Shown here one piece after another: positions 1-8,957 of a DNA stretch of 64,000 nt. Numbering within the stretch: position 1 is the stretch's first letter; each line of letters begins with the position of its first letter. The notes under the pieces are model-generated. The model saw nothing but the letters and a program-made list of their open reading frames with translations. It did not search any database and had not been told where the DNA came from. The stretch comes from DASUPK01 sp963724665 (GTDB lineage Bacteria; Actinomycetota; Thermoleophilia; Solirubrobacterales; 70-9), in assembly GCA_963724665.1 (NCBI GenBank), contig CAVRVH010000007.1, forward strand, positions 1,116,001 to 1,180,000. The letters run 5' to 3'. A program made the translations under genes and the position numbers.

Positions 1-428
1 CCCTGGTCGGTTGCGCAGACGACGAAGCCTCCATACAGCGCCGCGGCCACGTTGTCCGGATGACCCTCGATCTCGGCGGCCCTGGCGAGCACGTCCTCGG
101 GCTCCTGGGCCAGCTCGTAGAGATGGTCGGCGGCGAGTAGGCCGGCGACGATCGCTGCCGCGCTCGAGCCAAGTCCGGCGGCGAGCGGGATCTCGCTCTT
201 GATGCGGAACGCGATCCCATCCGCCGAGCGCAGCGTCTCGAACGCGCGCACACAGAGGTTGGATCGGTCGAGTGGCACGTCAAGCCCATCGGCCTCGACC
301 GAAAAGGTCCCCGCCTCCTCCACCTCCAGCTCGAGGAGCATGGCGAGCGCGGCGGCCAGCACGTCAAAGCCCGGGCCGAGGTTGGCCGATGAGGCCGGCA
401 CCTTGACCAGCCGTCGCCGCGCGGTCAT
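1..428 (-). CDS. thrB: Homoserine kinase, 3' end cut by window edge
   Basis: ATP-dependent phosphorylation of L-homoserine, the step before threonine synthase, by a cytoplasmic GHMP-family kinase. Only the N-terminal 142 residues are here; the rest lies beyond the left edge. The protein opens MTARRRLVKVPASSANLGPG and carries the GHMP phosphate-binding motif PLAAGLGSSAAA at residues 81-92, followed by EGHPDNVAAALYGG. The ATG at 426-428 is preceded by a -10-like TAGCCT (436-441) only 7 nt away and has no Shine-Dalgarno sequence, so it probably starts a leaderless transcript although thrC lies upstream on the same strand. Together with hom and thrC it completes threonine synthesis from aspartate semialdehyde. 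Confidence 0.93.
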   Translation of the reverse strand, partial: MTARRRLVKVPASSANLGPGFDVLAAALAMLLELEVEEAGTFSVEADGLDVPLDRSNLCVRAFETLRSADGIAFRIKSEIPLAAGLGSSAAAIVAGLLAADHLYELAQEPEDVLARAAEIEGHPDNVAAALYGGFVVCATDQ

Positions 429-458
429 GGAGGGCAGGCTATCCGCCCCGGCGGAGCG

Positions 459-1079
459 CTACGAACCGAGGATCTTCGCCTTCTGCTGCTCGAACTCGGC
501 GTCGGTGAGGGCGCCTGAGTCGCGGAGCTTGGCGAGCCGCTCGAGGTCGGCGAGGTGATCGCCTCCAGCCGATGGTGCCGTTGCGGGAGCGGGCACGAAG
601 CCTGACCCGCCGACCGGGCGTACCTCACCACGGGCGGGCGCGCTCTGTGCGCTGTCCCAGTCGATCGCGATCTTTGCCGGGTCGTTCGGGTCGACCTTGA
701 TCGGGAGGCTGACGCCCTGGCCGAGTGTGGCGCCCGCCGGGACCATGTACTGGTTGTTCACGCGGTATGGCTGGCGGCCCGAGACATGGACCTCCATGTC
801 GATGTCCAGGTTGAACCACTGGGCGCCGCGCTCCGGGGTGCCGTGAGCGACGATCACGCCCTGGCCGGCGATCCCGTTCGCCAGGATCCCCGCGCGCTCG
901 CCGGAGGAGTCCGTGATGTCCGCGAGCTGGTCCTTCGCCTGGGAGAGCATGTCCCCCATCTGATTCATCTGCCCTCCGAAGCCGGGCTTGTAGCCCGCTT
1001 CCTGCTGCTGCTGGCGCTGGAGCTGCTTCGCCTCCTTCGTCAGGCTGGACAGATCCTTCATCGACTTGAACAGTCCCAT
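459..1079 (-). CDS. SHOCT-domain protein of unknown function
   Basis: 206-residue soluble protein of unknown function. The ATG at 1079 has a good ribosome binding site (AGGGGAG, 3-4 nt upstream) in the gap after thrC; the longer open frame running back into thrC is a shadow. The N-terminus (MGLFKSMKDLSSLTKEAKQL) is followed by a Gln-rich helix, a central beta-rich part with two repeats resembling the actinobacterial DUF4429/SHOCT group, a Pro/Ala linker and a C-terminal SHOCT motif (residues ~172-205, LADLERLAKLRDSGALTDAE then F, Q, K, L). SHOCT is a short domain found at ends of oligomerising or membrane-associated proteins. Its place between thrC and thrB gives no clear link to threonine synthesis. 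Confidence 0.85.
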   Translation of the reverse strand: MGLFKSMKDLSSLTKEAKQLQRQQQQEAGYKPGFGGQMNQMGDMLSQAKDQLADITDSSGERAGILANGIAGQGVIVAHGTPERGAQWFNLDIDMEVHVSGRQPYRVNNQYMVPAGATLGQGVSLPIKVDPNDPAKIAIDWDSAQSAPARGEVRPVGGSGFVPAPATAPSAGGDHLADLERLAKLRDSGALTDAEFEQQKAKILGS

Positions 1080-1126
1080 TCTCCCCTCGCTTCCCTTGGA
1101 CGGACGCGGCAAGGGTACTGGGCCAG

Positions 1127-2161
1127 CTAGTCGAAGACCGCCTTTTCGACCGCCGCCAGCTCCGCCTTGCAGCCGGTGACGGCCGGCGCCTTGCCGAGCG
1201 CGGTGTCCGGATCCTTGAGGCCGTGGCCGGTGAGGACGCAGACAACCGTCTCCGGCTTCTCCATGCCGTCGGCGACCGGCAGGCCGTGCGCGAGCAGGCC
1301 GGCGACCGAGGCGGCCGACGCCGGCTCGCAGAAGACGCCTTCGCTCGAGGCGACCCAGTGGTACGCGTCGAGGATCTGATGGTCGGAGACCGCCGCGACT
1401 CGGCCGCGTGACGCCGTGAAGGCGTTCATCGCCTCCTCCCAGCGCGCGGGGTTGCCGATCCGGATCGCCGACGCCACGGTCTCGGGATTCTCGATCGCGT
1501 GTCCCTCGACCAGCGGCGCCGCGCCCTCGGCCTGGAAGCCGTAGAGGATCGGCGATTCCCCGTACTCCTGGAAGCCCGCCCACCAGGAAGTGACGTTGCC
1601 CGCATTGCCCACCGGAATGGCGAGGGCCGCGGGGGCGTAGCCCAGCTCGTCGCAGGTCTCGAAGGCAGCGGTCTTCTGTCCCTCGATCCGGTAGGGGTTG
1701 ACCGAGTTGACGAGCTCGACCGGGTGCTTCTTGGCGATCTCGCGGACGATCTCCAGGGCCTGGTCGAAGTTGCCTTCCAGCGCGATCACGCGGGCGCCGT
1801 GCATCAGCGCCTGAGCGAGCTTGCCGATCGCGATCTTCCCCTCCGGGACGATCACCGCGCCACGCATGCCGGCCCGCGCTGCGTAGGCGGCACAGCTCGC
1901 CGCGGTGTTGCCGGTCGAGGCGCAGATGATCGCCTCGGCCCCGGCGCCCTTCGCGCGCGAGACGGCAACGGTCATGCCGCGATCCTTGAAGCTGCCCGTC
2001 GGGTTCGCGCCCTCGAACTTCAGGTAGACCTCGGCCTCCACCCGTTCGGTGAGGCGTGGGGAGTGGATCAGCGGCGTCGAGCCCTCGTTCAGGGTGACCA
2101 CGGGATCCCCGTCCTCGAGAGACAGGTGGTCCCGGTAGCGCTCGATCAGCGGGGTGGGCAT
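1127..2161 (-). CDS. thrC: Threonine synthase
   Basis: PLP-dependent conversion of O-phospho-L-homoserine to L-threonine. The 344-residue length fits the short bacterial class. The PLP lysine is K59 in the block GANPTGSFKDRGMTVA; a Gly-rich phosphate-binding region (CASTGNTAASCAAYA) and IPVGNAGNV follow. It starts at ATG 2161, 10 bp after the hom stop codon, and is the third gene of the lysA-hom-thrC unit. It ends 47 bp before the SHOCT gene. No attenuator or leader peptide is visible, as expected for an internal operon gene. Confidence 0.96.
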   Translation of the reverse strand: MPTPLIERYRDHLSLEDGDPVVTLNEGSTPLIHSPRLTERVEAEVYLKFEGANPTGSFKDRGMTVAVSRAKGAGAEAIICASTGNTAASCAAYAARAGMRGAVIVPEGKIAIGKLAQALMHGARVIALEGNFDQALEIVREIAKKHPVELVNSVNPYRIEGQKTAAFETCDELGYAPAALAIPVGNAGNVTSWWAGFQEYGESPILYGFQAEGAAPLVEGHAIENPETVASAIRIGNPARWEEAMNAFTASRGRVAAVSDHQILDAYHWVASSEGVFCEPASAASVAGLLAHGLPVADGMEKPETVVCVLTGHGLKDPDTALGKAPAVTGCKAELAAVEKAVFD

Positions 2162-2171
2162 CGGCCTTGGC

Positions 2172-3398
2172 CTAGCCGAACTCTTCCTCGATCACCCGGA
2201 TCGAGCGAGGGGGCGAGCGCAGGAACTTGAGCTTGGCGATTCGCTTCAGGGCCGCGGCGAACCTCTTCTCACTGACCGGGTGCATGACCATGATCAGCTG
2301 CGCCTCTCCCCCCAGTCCGCGCTGGACCACGCTCCGCACCGAGACCCCGTTGTCGCCGAGCACCTCGGCGACCTGGGCAAGCACCCCGGGCTCGTCATCG
2401 ACCTCGAGGTGGAGATAGAACGCCATCTCGACGTCCCTGGCGATCTTCAGCCGAGCGTTCTCCTCGAACAACGGCGAGCCTCCCCCGATCACGGAGACCA
2501 CGTCGCCGAGCACCGCGGCAGCCGTCTCGGGGCCGCCGGCGCCGGGCCCGGACATGGTGATCTCAGTGATCGCCGGGGACTCGACCATGACCGCGTTGAA
2601 GGGGCCGGAGATCGGCGAGAGCGGATGCCCGGGATAGAGAAAGCAGGGAAAGACGCGCACGCTGATCTCGCCGTCGCTGACTCTCTCGGCCACCCCGAGC
2701 AGCTTCAGCGAGAGGCCGAGCTCCTTCGCGTAGGCGATGTCGTCCGGCTTCACGCGTTCGATCCCCTCGTATGGCACGTCCTTCAGCTCCACCGGAGCGC
2801 CGAAGGCGAGCCTCGCGAGGATTGCCATCTTGGCCGCTGCGTCCGCGCCGCCGACGTCGTCGGTCGGATCCGCCTCCGCATAGCCGAGGTCCTGGGCCTG
2901 CTTCAGCGCCTCCTCGTAGGAGAGGCCGCTCCGGGTCATCTCCGTGAGGATGTAGTTGGTCGTCCCGTTCACGATCCCGAATACCTTCTCGATCGGAATC
3001 GCGCCGAGGCTCTCCTGGACCACCCGGATCACCGGGATCGCACCGGCCACCGCGGCCTCGAAGCGGAGCTGTGCCCCTCCCTCCCGCGCTGCCGCAACGA
3101 GCTCCTCCCCGTGCTGGGCGAGCAGCTGCTTGTTGGCGGTCACCACGTGCTTGCCTTCGCGCAGGGCGCGAGTGACGTAGCCGAGGGCAGGGTCGATCCC
3201 ACCGATCAGCTCGACGACGATCTCGCTGCGCGCCAGGATCCGGTCGAAGTCCCCTGACTTGCTGCTGAGCACGCCGCTGACACGTGGCCGGCGGCCCGAG
3301 ACTTCCTCGACCATGTCCGCGCGATCGTTGAGCAGCTTGCGAAACGCGCCCCCGACCGTCCCCTTCCCGAGGATTCCGACGTTGACCGTTTCCGCCAT
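2172..3398 (-). CDS. hom: Homoserine dehydrogenase with ACT domain
   Basis: NAD(P)H-dependent reduction of aspartate semialdehyde to homoserine, the branch point of threonine and methionine synthesis. The N-terminal Rossmann motif is GILGKGTVGGAF; the catalytic domain contains TANKQLLAQHGEE and GIVNGTTNYIL. The C-terminal ~80 residues form an ACT domain (YLHLEVDDEPGVLAQVAEVL), which in this family mediates threonine feedback inhibition. The ATG overlaps the lysA stop in a TGATG arrangement, so translation is probably coupled; a GTG one codon upstream (3401) is an alternative start. Confidence 0.96.
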   Translation of the reverse strand: MAETVNVGILGKGTVGGAFRKLLNDRADMVEEVSGRRPRVSGVLSSKSGDFDRILARSEIVVELIGGIDPALGYVTRALREGKHVVTANKQLLAQHGEELVAAAREGGAQLRFEAAVAGAIPVIRVVQESLGAIPIEKVFGIVNGTTNYILTEMTRSGLSYEEALKQAQDLGYAEADPTDDVGGADAAAKMAILARLAFGAPVELKDVPYEGIERVKPDDIAYAKELGLSLKLLGVAERVSDGEISVRVFPCFLYPGHPLSPISGPFNAVMVESPAITEITMSGPGAGGPETAAAVLGDVVSVIGGGSPLFEENARLKIARDVEMAFYLHLEVDDEPGVLAQVAEVLGDNGVSVRSVVQRGLGGEAQLIMVMHPVSEKRFAAALKRIAKLKFLRSPPRSIRVIEEEFG

Positions 3399-4693
3399 CA
3401 CTCGTCCCTGCTGAGCAGGTCGTCCCAGGTCTCGCGGCGGACCACGACCCTCGCCTCGCCCTCGCGGCAGAAGATCACCGGCGGCCTCGGCACGCCGTTG
3501 TAGTTGTTGGCCATCGCGTGGCCGTACGCGCCCGTGGCCGGAGTGACGAGAACGTCCCCCACATGGGGGGCGGCCAGCTCCGTGTCGCGGACGAGCACAT
3601 CGCCGGACTCGCAGTGCATCCCGGCGATCGTCGCCAGCGTCTCCGGCGTCTCGGCTGCCCGATCGGCGATCACCGCCTCGTATCTGGCCCCGTACAGCAT
3701 CGGGCGAAGGTTGTCGGACATGCCTCCGTCGACCGCGACGTAGGTGCGCACGCCCGGAATCTCCTTCACCGTCCCGACTCGGTACGCGGTCACCCCGGCG
3801 TTGCCGACCAGCGAGCGTCCCGGCTCGACCAGGATCCTCGGCGCCGGGTCGAAGACGCGCTGAACGCCGCTGACCTTGACCTCGACGTAGTCCTCGATCG
3901 AAGGCGGCTCATCCGCGTCCAGGTAGGCGATCCCGAGGCCTCCGCCGACGTTGAGCAGCTCGGGGGCCAGATCGACCGTCTCGCAGAAGTCCGCGATCAC
4001 CTCGATCGCCTTCACGTACGGCTCGAGCTCGAAGATCTGCGAGCCGATGTGGGCGTGCAGCCCGACCAGGTCGAGGTTCGCCGATTGCCTCACCTGCTCA
4101 ACCGCCCGCTGCGCGAGCTGGTCGGCGAGGCCGAACCCGAACTTCGAGTCGAGCTGCCCGGTCTGGACGTAGTCATGGGTCGAGGGCTTGATGCCGGGCG
4201 TCACCCTGATCAGGACCCTCTGGGGCCGGTCGAGCAGCCGGTCCGCGAGCTCGATCTCGTCGAAGGAGTCGAGGATCAGGTGCCCGACGCCGGAGTCAAA
4301 GGCGTAGCGGAGCTCGCGCTCGGTCTTGTTGTTGCCGTGCATGTGTATGCGATCGGGATCGAAGCCAGCCGCCAGCGCCATGTGGAGCTCTCCGCCGGAG
4401 GCGACGTCGACCGAGAGTCCGGCCTCGCGAATGAGCCGGTACGCGGCGCTGCAGGGGAGCGCCTTGCTGGCGTAGATCACCTCGAAGGCATCCGTCCGTT
4501 CCTCGAACGCGCGCACGTACTCCTCCGCCCGCCGGCGGATGTCGTCCTCGGCGTAGATGTAGGCGGGCGTGCCGAAGCGGTCGGCCAGCTCGACCACATC
4601 GCAACCCGCGATCTCGAGATGTCCGCGCTCGTTCACGCGCGAACCGACCGGGTAGACCGGCGAGGCGGCGATTGGGTCAGCGGCAACGTTCAT
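3398..4693 (-). CDS. lysA: Diaminopimelate decarboxylase
   Basis: PLP enzyme that decarboxylates meso-diaminopimelate to L-lysine. The 431-residue alanine-racemase-fold protein has the PLP lysine in VIYASKALPCSAA, a glycine loop LLNVGGGLGIAYL and the active-site cysteine in GMHCESGDVLVRD. It is the first gene of the lysA-hom-thrC unit and shares its start with the start region of the divergent hydrolase gene. No Shine-Dalgarno sequence is visible; a CAGAAT hexamer lies about 10 nt upstream, so it may be leaderless too, though this is less clear than for other genes here. Confidence 0.95.
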   Translation of the reverse strand: MNVAADPIAASPVYPVGSRVNERGHLEIAGCDVVELADRFGTPAYIYAEDDIRRRAEEYVRAFEERTDAFEVIYASKALPCSAAYRLIREAGLSVDVASGGELHMALAAGFDPDRIHMHGNNKTERELRYAFDSGVGHLILDSFDEIELADRLLDRPQRVLIRVTPGIKPSTHDYVQTGQLDSKFGFGLADQLAQRAVEQVRQSANLDLVGLHAHIGSQIFELEPYVKAIEVIADFCETVDLAPELLNVGGGLGIAYLDADEPPSIEDYVEVKVSGVQRVFDPAPRILVEPGRSLVGNAGVTAYRVGTVKEIPGVRTYVAVDGGMSDNLRPMLYGARYEAVIADRAAETPETLATIAGMHCESGDVLVRDTELAAPHVGDVLVTPATGAYGHAMANNYNGVPRPPVIFCREGEARVVVRRETWDDLLSRDE

Positions 4694-4724
4694 GGGAGAG
4701 GCAATTCTGACGGGAACGAGCAGA

Positions 4725-5450
4725 ATGACCGCAATGGAGCGCTCGATGCCTCGCGGGGGCCATCACAACGGGCTCGCGTACGCGCTCTGGCTTCCGGACG
4801 ATCCTGCGCCATGGCCGGGTGTCGTGGTGGTCCACGGCGCCGGCTCCCGCAAGGAGAACCACGCTGACTTCGCGCGTCTCGCCACCGCGAGCGGCTGGGC
4901 CGCGCTCACCTTCGACCTGCCCGGGCACGGCGACTCCGAGCCGGAGATGACCGGGGCGGCGATCGACGCTGTGATCTCGATGGTCCACCTGCTTGAGGTG
5001 CAGGACGGCGTTGACGAGCACCGGGTCGCCCTCCGCGGGTCAAGCCTCGGCGGCTTCCTGGCGCTCTGCGCCGCCGCGGCCGCCCCTGAGATCGCCGGCG
5101 TGATCGCGATCTGCCCTGCGAGCGAGGATCATCTTGCTCGCGGAGTGCGAAGCGGGCGCTTCGACATGAGGGCCGGGGACCCGATCGACCTCGAGGCCTG
5201 GCTGGTGGCCCAGGACGTCGGCGAGGCGGTCGAGCGGATCGCCGGACGGCCGCTGATCCTGATGCACGCCGAGGGCGACACCCAGATCCCCAGCGACCAC
5301 TCGGAGGAGCTCTACGAGCGGGCCGGCGACCCGTGCAAGCTCGTCATCGCCCCCGGCGGAGCCCACACGACGGTTCAGCACGACCCCGAGCTGCAGGGTG
5401 CTGCGCTGCGCTGGCTCGAGCGAGAGTTGCGAGCGGCCGGCCGCCGCTAG
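4725..5450 (+). CDS. Alpha/beta hydrolase (dienelactone-hydrolase-like)
   Basis: Cytoplasmic serine hydrolase of unknown substrate, about 241 residues. An oxyanion loop VVVHGAGSRKEN, the nucleophile elbow LRGSSLGGFLAL, an acid region LMHAEGDTQIP and a histidine in PGGAHTTVQHD give the usual Ser-Asp-His order. The open frame extends to an ATG at 4692 that overlaps the start codon of the divergent lysA; I chose the ATG at 4725, which has a weak GGGA upstream, and 4734 is also possible. The 3' end overlaps the convergent neighbour by 4 bp. It resembles the prolyl-oligopeptidase/dienelactone hydrolase branch, but no substrate can be assigned. Confidence 0.8.
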   Translation: MTAMERSMPRGGHHNGLAYALWLPDDPAPWPGVVVVHGAGSRKENHADFARLATASGWAALTFDLPGHGDSEPEMTGAAIDAVISMVHLLEVQDGVDEHRVALRGSSLGGFLALCAAAAAPEIAGVIAICPASEDHLARGVRSGRFDMRAGDPIDLEAWLVAQDVGEAVERIAGRPLILMHAEGDTQIPSDHSEELYERAGDPCKLVIAPGGAHTTVQHDPELQGAALRWLERELRAAGRR

Positions 5451-6283
5451 TGGCTGCCGGCCAGAGACTGGAGGTCGGTGTTGAGCGTGCGGCCCAGCCC
5501 GCCGATCACGCCACCGAGGCCGTACTGCTGCGTGCTGGGATCAGTGCCTGGACTTGGGGTGCCGTGCCCCCTGCCGGATTCGGACGTGTTGCTGCTGACG
5601 CTGGAGCCGCTGTGGCCGCTTGAGTTGGTGGGCGGGACGGGCCTTCCCAACGGGCCCTTGCCGTGAACGACGTCGTCGGAGCCATTCCCTGGGTTGGGAT
5701 CCCCCTTGCCGTTCGTACCGTCAGAGATGTTCTGATGCGGTGTGTCGGGATGCGCCGGATCAACGGGGTTCACCGGGTCCTTGTTCGCCGTCCCCGGCGT
5801 GCTACCCGATCCGACGTCGCCGGATCCGATCGTCGATGGCGGGGTCGTCGTGGTCGGCGGAATCGTTGCGCCGGCCTTCGGCTGACCACCCTTGGCGCCG
5901 CCCCCCTGGCCGGAATTGCCGCCGGAATTGCCGCCGGCGTTGCCGCCGCTGCCCGCCGTGCCGACCGGCACCGACGTGGATGCGACCTGCCCGGCGGCGG
6001 CGCTCACCGGCGCGGGCGCTGCCGATGCCGAGTTGCCTGGAGTCGCGCTGCTGAGCTCCACGTTGTGGTTGACGGTGCCCTCGCTCCCCTTGGGCCAAAC
6101 ATTGAACGAAACGAGCCCGACCAGGGTCACGAAGACGATGGCGGCACTCGCCAGCAGAGCTCCGGAGGCACCTACGCCGACGATGAAGCTCTCTGGGGTG
6201 TTGCTCGTTGATGTCTTGGACGCCGCGTGAGTCTCCCCCTCTCGCACGGCGCGCCATTTGCGCGCACTCACAGTGAAAAGCAT
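5447..6283 (-). CDS. Membrane-anchored Gly/Ser/Pro-rich surface protein
   Basis: About 278 residues, unknown function. A short basic cytoplasmic N-terminus (MLFTVSARKWRAVREGETHA) is followed by one membrane segment (GALLASAAIVFVTLVGLVSF). The remaining ~210 residues are low complexity: Gly/Asn repeats (GGNAGGNSGGNSGQGGGAKG), a Thr/Pro stretch, and Gly/Ser/Asp/Pro-rich sequence. This composition suggests an extended extracellular stalk or wall-spanning segment. It lies directly downstream of an M23 endopeptidase on the same strand, which supports an envelope role. The frame extends 16 codons upstream to 6331; I chose the ATG at 6283 because the sequence before it looks intergenic. Confidence 0.7.
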   Translation of the reverse strand: MLFTVSARKWRAVREGETHAASKTSTSNTPESFIVGVGASGALLASAAIVFVTLVGLVSFNVWPKGSEGTVNHNVELSSATPGNSASAAPAPVSAAAGQVASTSVPVGTAGSGGNAGGNSGGNSGQGGGAKGGQPKAGATIPPTTTTPPSTIGSGDVGSGSTPGTANKDPVNPVDPAHPDTPHQNISDGTNGKGDPNPGNGSDDVVHGKGPLGRPVPPTNSSGHSGSSVSSNTSESGRGHGTPSPGTDPSTQQYGLGGVIGGLGRTLNTDLQSLAGSH

Positions 6284-6342
6284 CGTCCCTGATTCGGACG
6301 GCTTAAGTAACCTCAAAAGCAGGGTAGACATTTGTCCTATTC

Positions 6343-6358
6343 AGGTCGCCCGCGACCT
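6343..6358. terminator. Short inverted repeat after the M23 gene
   Basis: Perfect 7-bp arms AGGTCGC / GCGACCT with a 2-nt spacer, about 40 nt after the stop codon of the M23 gene and about 60 nt before the start of the surface-protein gene. No U-run follows. It may be a weak terminator or an operator; the tiny 2-nt spacer favours a protein-binding palindrome. Confidence 0.35.
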
Positions 6359-6395
6359 ACCGAAAAGAAAGTGGGAAAGGGGAGTTGCGCGGGAG

Positions 6396-7538
6396 CTAGA
6401 GGTAGCCGAGCGGGTCCGTGGTCTGCCCGTTGATCCGCACCTCGAAATGCACGTGGGGACCGAAGCAGTAGCCGGTGCAGTCGCTCAACCCGATGATCTG
6501 GCCCTGGGCGACCTGCTGGCCGACGGACACGAGGAACCGCTCCTGGTGGCCGTAGCAGGTGGATAGACCGCCGCCGTGATCGATGCAGGTGTAGTTGCCA
6601 TAGCCGCCGGTCGGCGCCGCGATCGTTACGGTGCCGGCCGCGGCGGCGCGAATCGGCGTCCCGGTGGGCACTCCGATGTCGACGCCGGGGTGGAACTCGT
6701 AGCCGTTGCCGATGTTGCGGGGACCGTAGCCCGAGGTGATCGGCCCGCTCACCGGCCAGATCAGGCCATGCGCCCCCGGCTGGATCGGGCCCGCCGGCAA
6801 CGCCCCGGTTCCCGCGCCGAGCTCCTCGGCGATCTTCTGGGAGATGTCACTGAGATTGCCCTCGAGGTCGTCCTGCTGGTTGCGCACTTTCTCGAGGGTG
6901 GCGTGCTGCTTGCGCCGTGCGGTGGCGAGTTCCGTGGTCCGCTGCTTCAGCATCGCTGCCGTCACGTCCAGCTCGTGCTTGCGGGCCGCGATCTCGTTGC
7001 GCGCCGCCCTGACGGTGTTGACGGTCACCTGCATCTGGTTGCGCAGTTCCCGGACGCGGGAGACGATGTCGTTGTCCTGGTGCTGGAGTGTCTCGAGGTA
7101 CTGAGTGCGCGCCAGCAGGTCGTCGAAGCCGTGGGCCTGCAACAGCACGGTGATCAGGTCCGGCTCGTTGGACTCGTAGATGGCGACGAGCCGCTGCTCG
7201 AGGATCTGGATCGCGTCGCGGAGTCGCAGCTTCAGCGCATGGAGTCGCGCCTTGGCGGCGTCGAACTCGGCCTGCTTCTGTTGCAGCTCGGCGGCGACGG
7301 CGGCCTCGCGATTCCGCAGCGTGGCCACCTGGGAGGTGAGCGTCTGCAGCTGCGCTGACTCATGGCTGATCCGGCCGGTGAGAACACCGGCGTGAGCCTG
7401 AGCGTGCGAAAGCTTGTTCTGCGTTGAGTTGAGCTTCTGCTGGAGGCTCTGGCCCGAGGCGCTGCCGCCCGAGGTCGCGCAGGCGCAGACAACCGCGGCA
7501 CCCGCCAGCGACAGCATCAGCCGCTTGGATCCCGTCAT
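6396..7538 (-). CDS. Secreted M23 endopeptidase with coiled coil (EnvC/RipC-like)
   Basis: Peptidoglycan endopeptidase or amidase activator outside the membrane. A signal sequence (LMLSLAGAAVVCACATSGGS) opens the 380-residue protein; cysteines at the end of it could act as a lipobox (AAVVCA is not canonical). Residues ~30-250 are a long alpha-helical coiled coil, and residues ~275-378 are a peptidase M23 (LytM) domain. The zinc ligands are present: HPGVDIG (H and D), and HVHFEVRI (H-x-H) near the C-terminus, so it is probably catalytically active rather than a degenerate EnvC activator. Proteins with this layout act in daughter-cell separation. Confidence 0.88.
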   Translation of the reverse strand: MTGSKRLMLSLAGAAVVCACATSGGSASGQSLQQKLNSTQNKLSHAQAHAGVLTGRISHESAQLQTLTSQVATLRNREAAVAAELQQKQAEFDAAKARLHALKLRLRDAIQILEQRLVAIYESNEPDLITVLLQAHGFDDLLARTQYLETLQHQDNDIVSRVRELRNQMQVTVNTVRAARNEIAARKHELDVTAAMLKQRTTELATARRKQHATLEKVRNQQDDLEGNLSDISQKIAEELGAGTGALPAGPIQPGAHGLIWPVSGPITSGYGPRNIGNGYEFHPGVDIGVPTGTPIRAAAAGTVTIAAPTGGYGNYTCIDHGGGLSTCYGHQERFLVSVGQQVAQGQIIGLSDCTGYCFGPHVHFEVRINGQTTDPLGYL

Positions 7539-7601
7539 CTGAGCGCCAAAGGTTGAACACCCGCGGGCGGGGTGCTGAAAAGCCGGTTGCAGCCGAGCCG
7601 T

Positions 7602-8915
7602 CTAGGCAGTGCTGGCGGCGGGCTCGCGCTCCGCCGACGCCCCGTTGCTCGACGCGCCGTTGGCAGAGGTCCCGTTGATCGCCTGCCCGGCGGCCTCGGC
7701 GGCCTGGGCGAAGCTCTCCTGGTAGGCGCGGGCCTGCATCCGCGAGATCACCAGTCGCTGCACCTGGGCCGTGCCCTCGAACAGCTGGTAGATCTTCGCG
7801 TCGCGGAACCACTTCTCCAGCGGGCAGTCCGTCGTCTGCGCGTAGGGGCCGACCAGATCCATCAGGGTCGTGGTCGCCCACATCGTGACGTCACCGGCCT
7901 TGAGCTTCGACATCGAGCCCTGGCCGCCGGTCATCGGGATTCCGTTGCGCCCCATCCAGGACGCGCGCTGGACGAGCAGTCGGGCCGAGTCGATCTCGGT
8001 CGCCACATCCGCCAGGACCTGCTGGATGCGCTGCTCCTCGAGGGCGGGCTTGCCGCCGTCGACAGTCTGCTCCCCCAGGTACTCGAGGGTCCACTCGTAG
8101 GCGGCCTGCGCAATGCCGAGCGCCGAGGCGCCGACGATCGGGCGGGTCATCTCGAAGGTGGCCAGCGCATTGGAAGGGCCGCCCTTCTGGCCCGAGCGGG
8201 CGCGCTCGAGCTTCTTGTTGAGCTTGTCAATTCCGCCGAGCAGGTTCTCGACGGGGATTCGGCAGTCCTCGAGAACGACCTCCGCGGTGTGGGACGCCCG
8301 GATGCCGATCTTCGACTCCTTCTTGCCCTGGCGCAGGCCGGGTGTCCCCGGGCCGATCACGAAGGAAGCCTGGCCGCGGTGTCCGAGCTCCGGGTCGACG
8401 GTCGCCACGACGACATGGACGTCGGCGATGCCGCCGTTGGTGATGAAGACCTTGGTCCCGTTGAGGACCCACTCGTCGCCGTCGAGCTTCGCAGTGCTCT
8501 TCAGGCTCTTCACGTCGGAGCCGGCCTGCGGCTCGGTAACGGCGTAGGCGCCCAGAGCGATCTCGTCATCGGTGCCGAAGCACTGCGGGACCCACTCGGC
8601 GATCTGCTCGGGAGTGCCCGAGGCGGCGATGCCGGCGGCCGCGAGGCCCGAGCCCTGAACGGCGAGGGCGATCCCGGCGCAGCCCCAATGCATCTCCTCC
8701 GCGGTGATCACGCCGAGCTGTCCCCCCGGATCGGTGCCCAATTTCTGCATGTGCTCGAGCCCCTGCAGGCCCCACTTGCGGGCCTCCTTGATCACTTCCC
8801 AGGGAGTGCTCTCCTCCTCGTCGTGCTTGCGGGCGACGGGACGGATCACCTCTCGAGAGAACCTGCGGACGTAATCGCGGTGCTCTCTCTGCTCCTCAGT
8901 GACGGCGAAGTCCAT
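7602..8915 (-). CDS. Acyl-CoA dehydrogenase
   Basis: FAD-dependent alpha,beta-dehydrogenation of acyl-CoA, first step of beta-oxidation. 437 residues with N-terminal helical domain (MDFAVTEEQREHRDYVRRFS), the FAD/substrate loop YAVTEPQAGSD and KVFITNGG, and the catalytic-base region YQLFEGTAQVQRLVISR near the C-terminus. A Ser/Asn/Ala-rich 40-residue tail is unusual. The ATG has a good Shine-Dalgarno sequence (AGGAGGCCGCTGGAA). Upstream lies a -10 TAAACT (8981-8986) overlapping a 26-bp palindrome, so it is probably repressed by a TetR-family fatty-acid regulator; the thiolase/hydroxyacyl-CoA dehydrogenase pair has the same operator. Confidence 0.94.
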   Translation of the reverse strand: MDFAVTEEQREHRDYVRRFSREVIRPVARKHDEEESTPWEVIKEARKWGLQGLEHMQKLGTDPGGQLGVITAEEMHWGCAGIALAVQGSGLAAAGIAASGTPEQIAEWVPQCFGTDDEIALGAYAVTEPQAGSDVKSLKSTAKLDGDEWVLNGTKVFITNGGIADVHVVVATVDPELGHRGQASFVIGPGTPGLRQGKKESKIGIRASHTAEVVLEDCRIPVENLLGGIDKLNKKLERARSGQKGGPSNALATFEMTRPIVGASALGIAQAAYEWTLEYLGEQTVDGGKPALEEQRIQQVLADVATEIDSARLLVQRASWMGRNGIPMTGGQGSMSKLKAGDVTMWATTTLMDLVGPYAQTTDCPLEKWFRDAKIYQLFEGTAQVQRLVISRMQARAYQESFAQAAEAAGQAINGTSANGASSNGASAEREPAASTA

Positions 8916-8957
8916 TTCCAGCGGCCTCCTATGGCGACGTACGGCGACGGATTCCAG

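Noticed and set aside
459..1583. 374-residue frame combining part of thrC antiphase sequence with the SHOCT protein
   Set aside because: The upstream part is a shadow of thrC; the SHOCT gene has its own ATG with AGGGGAG at 1079.
2154..3257. Long plus-strand frame opposite hom (and similar long ones opposite lysA, clpC, ftsH, ispF-kup)
   Set aside because: High-GC antisense shadows; the minus-strand products are clearly homologous to known enzymes and these translations are Arg/Gly/Asp-rich without domains.
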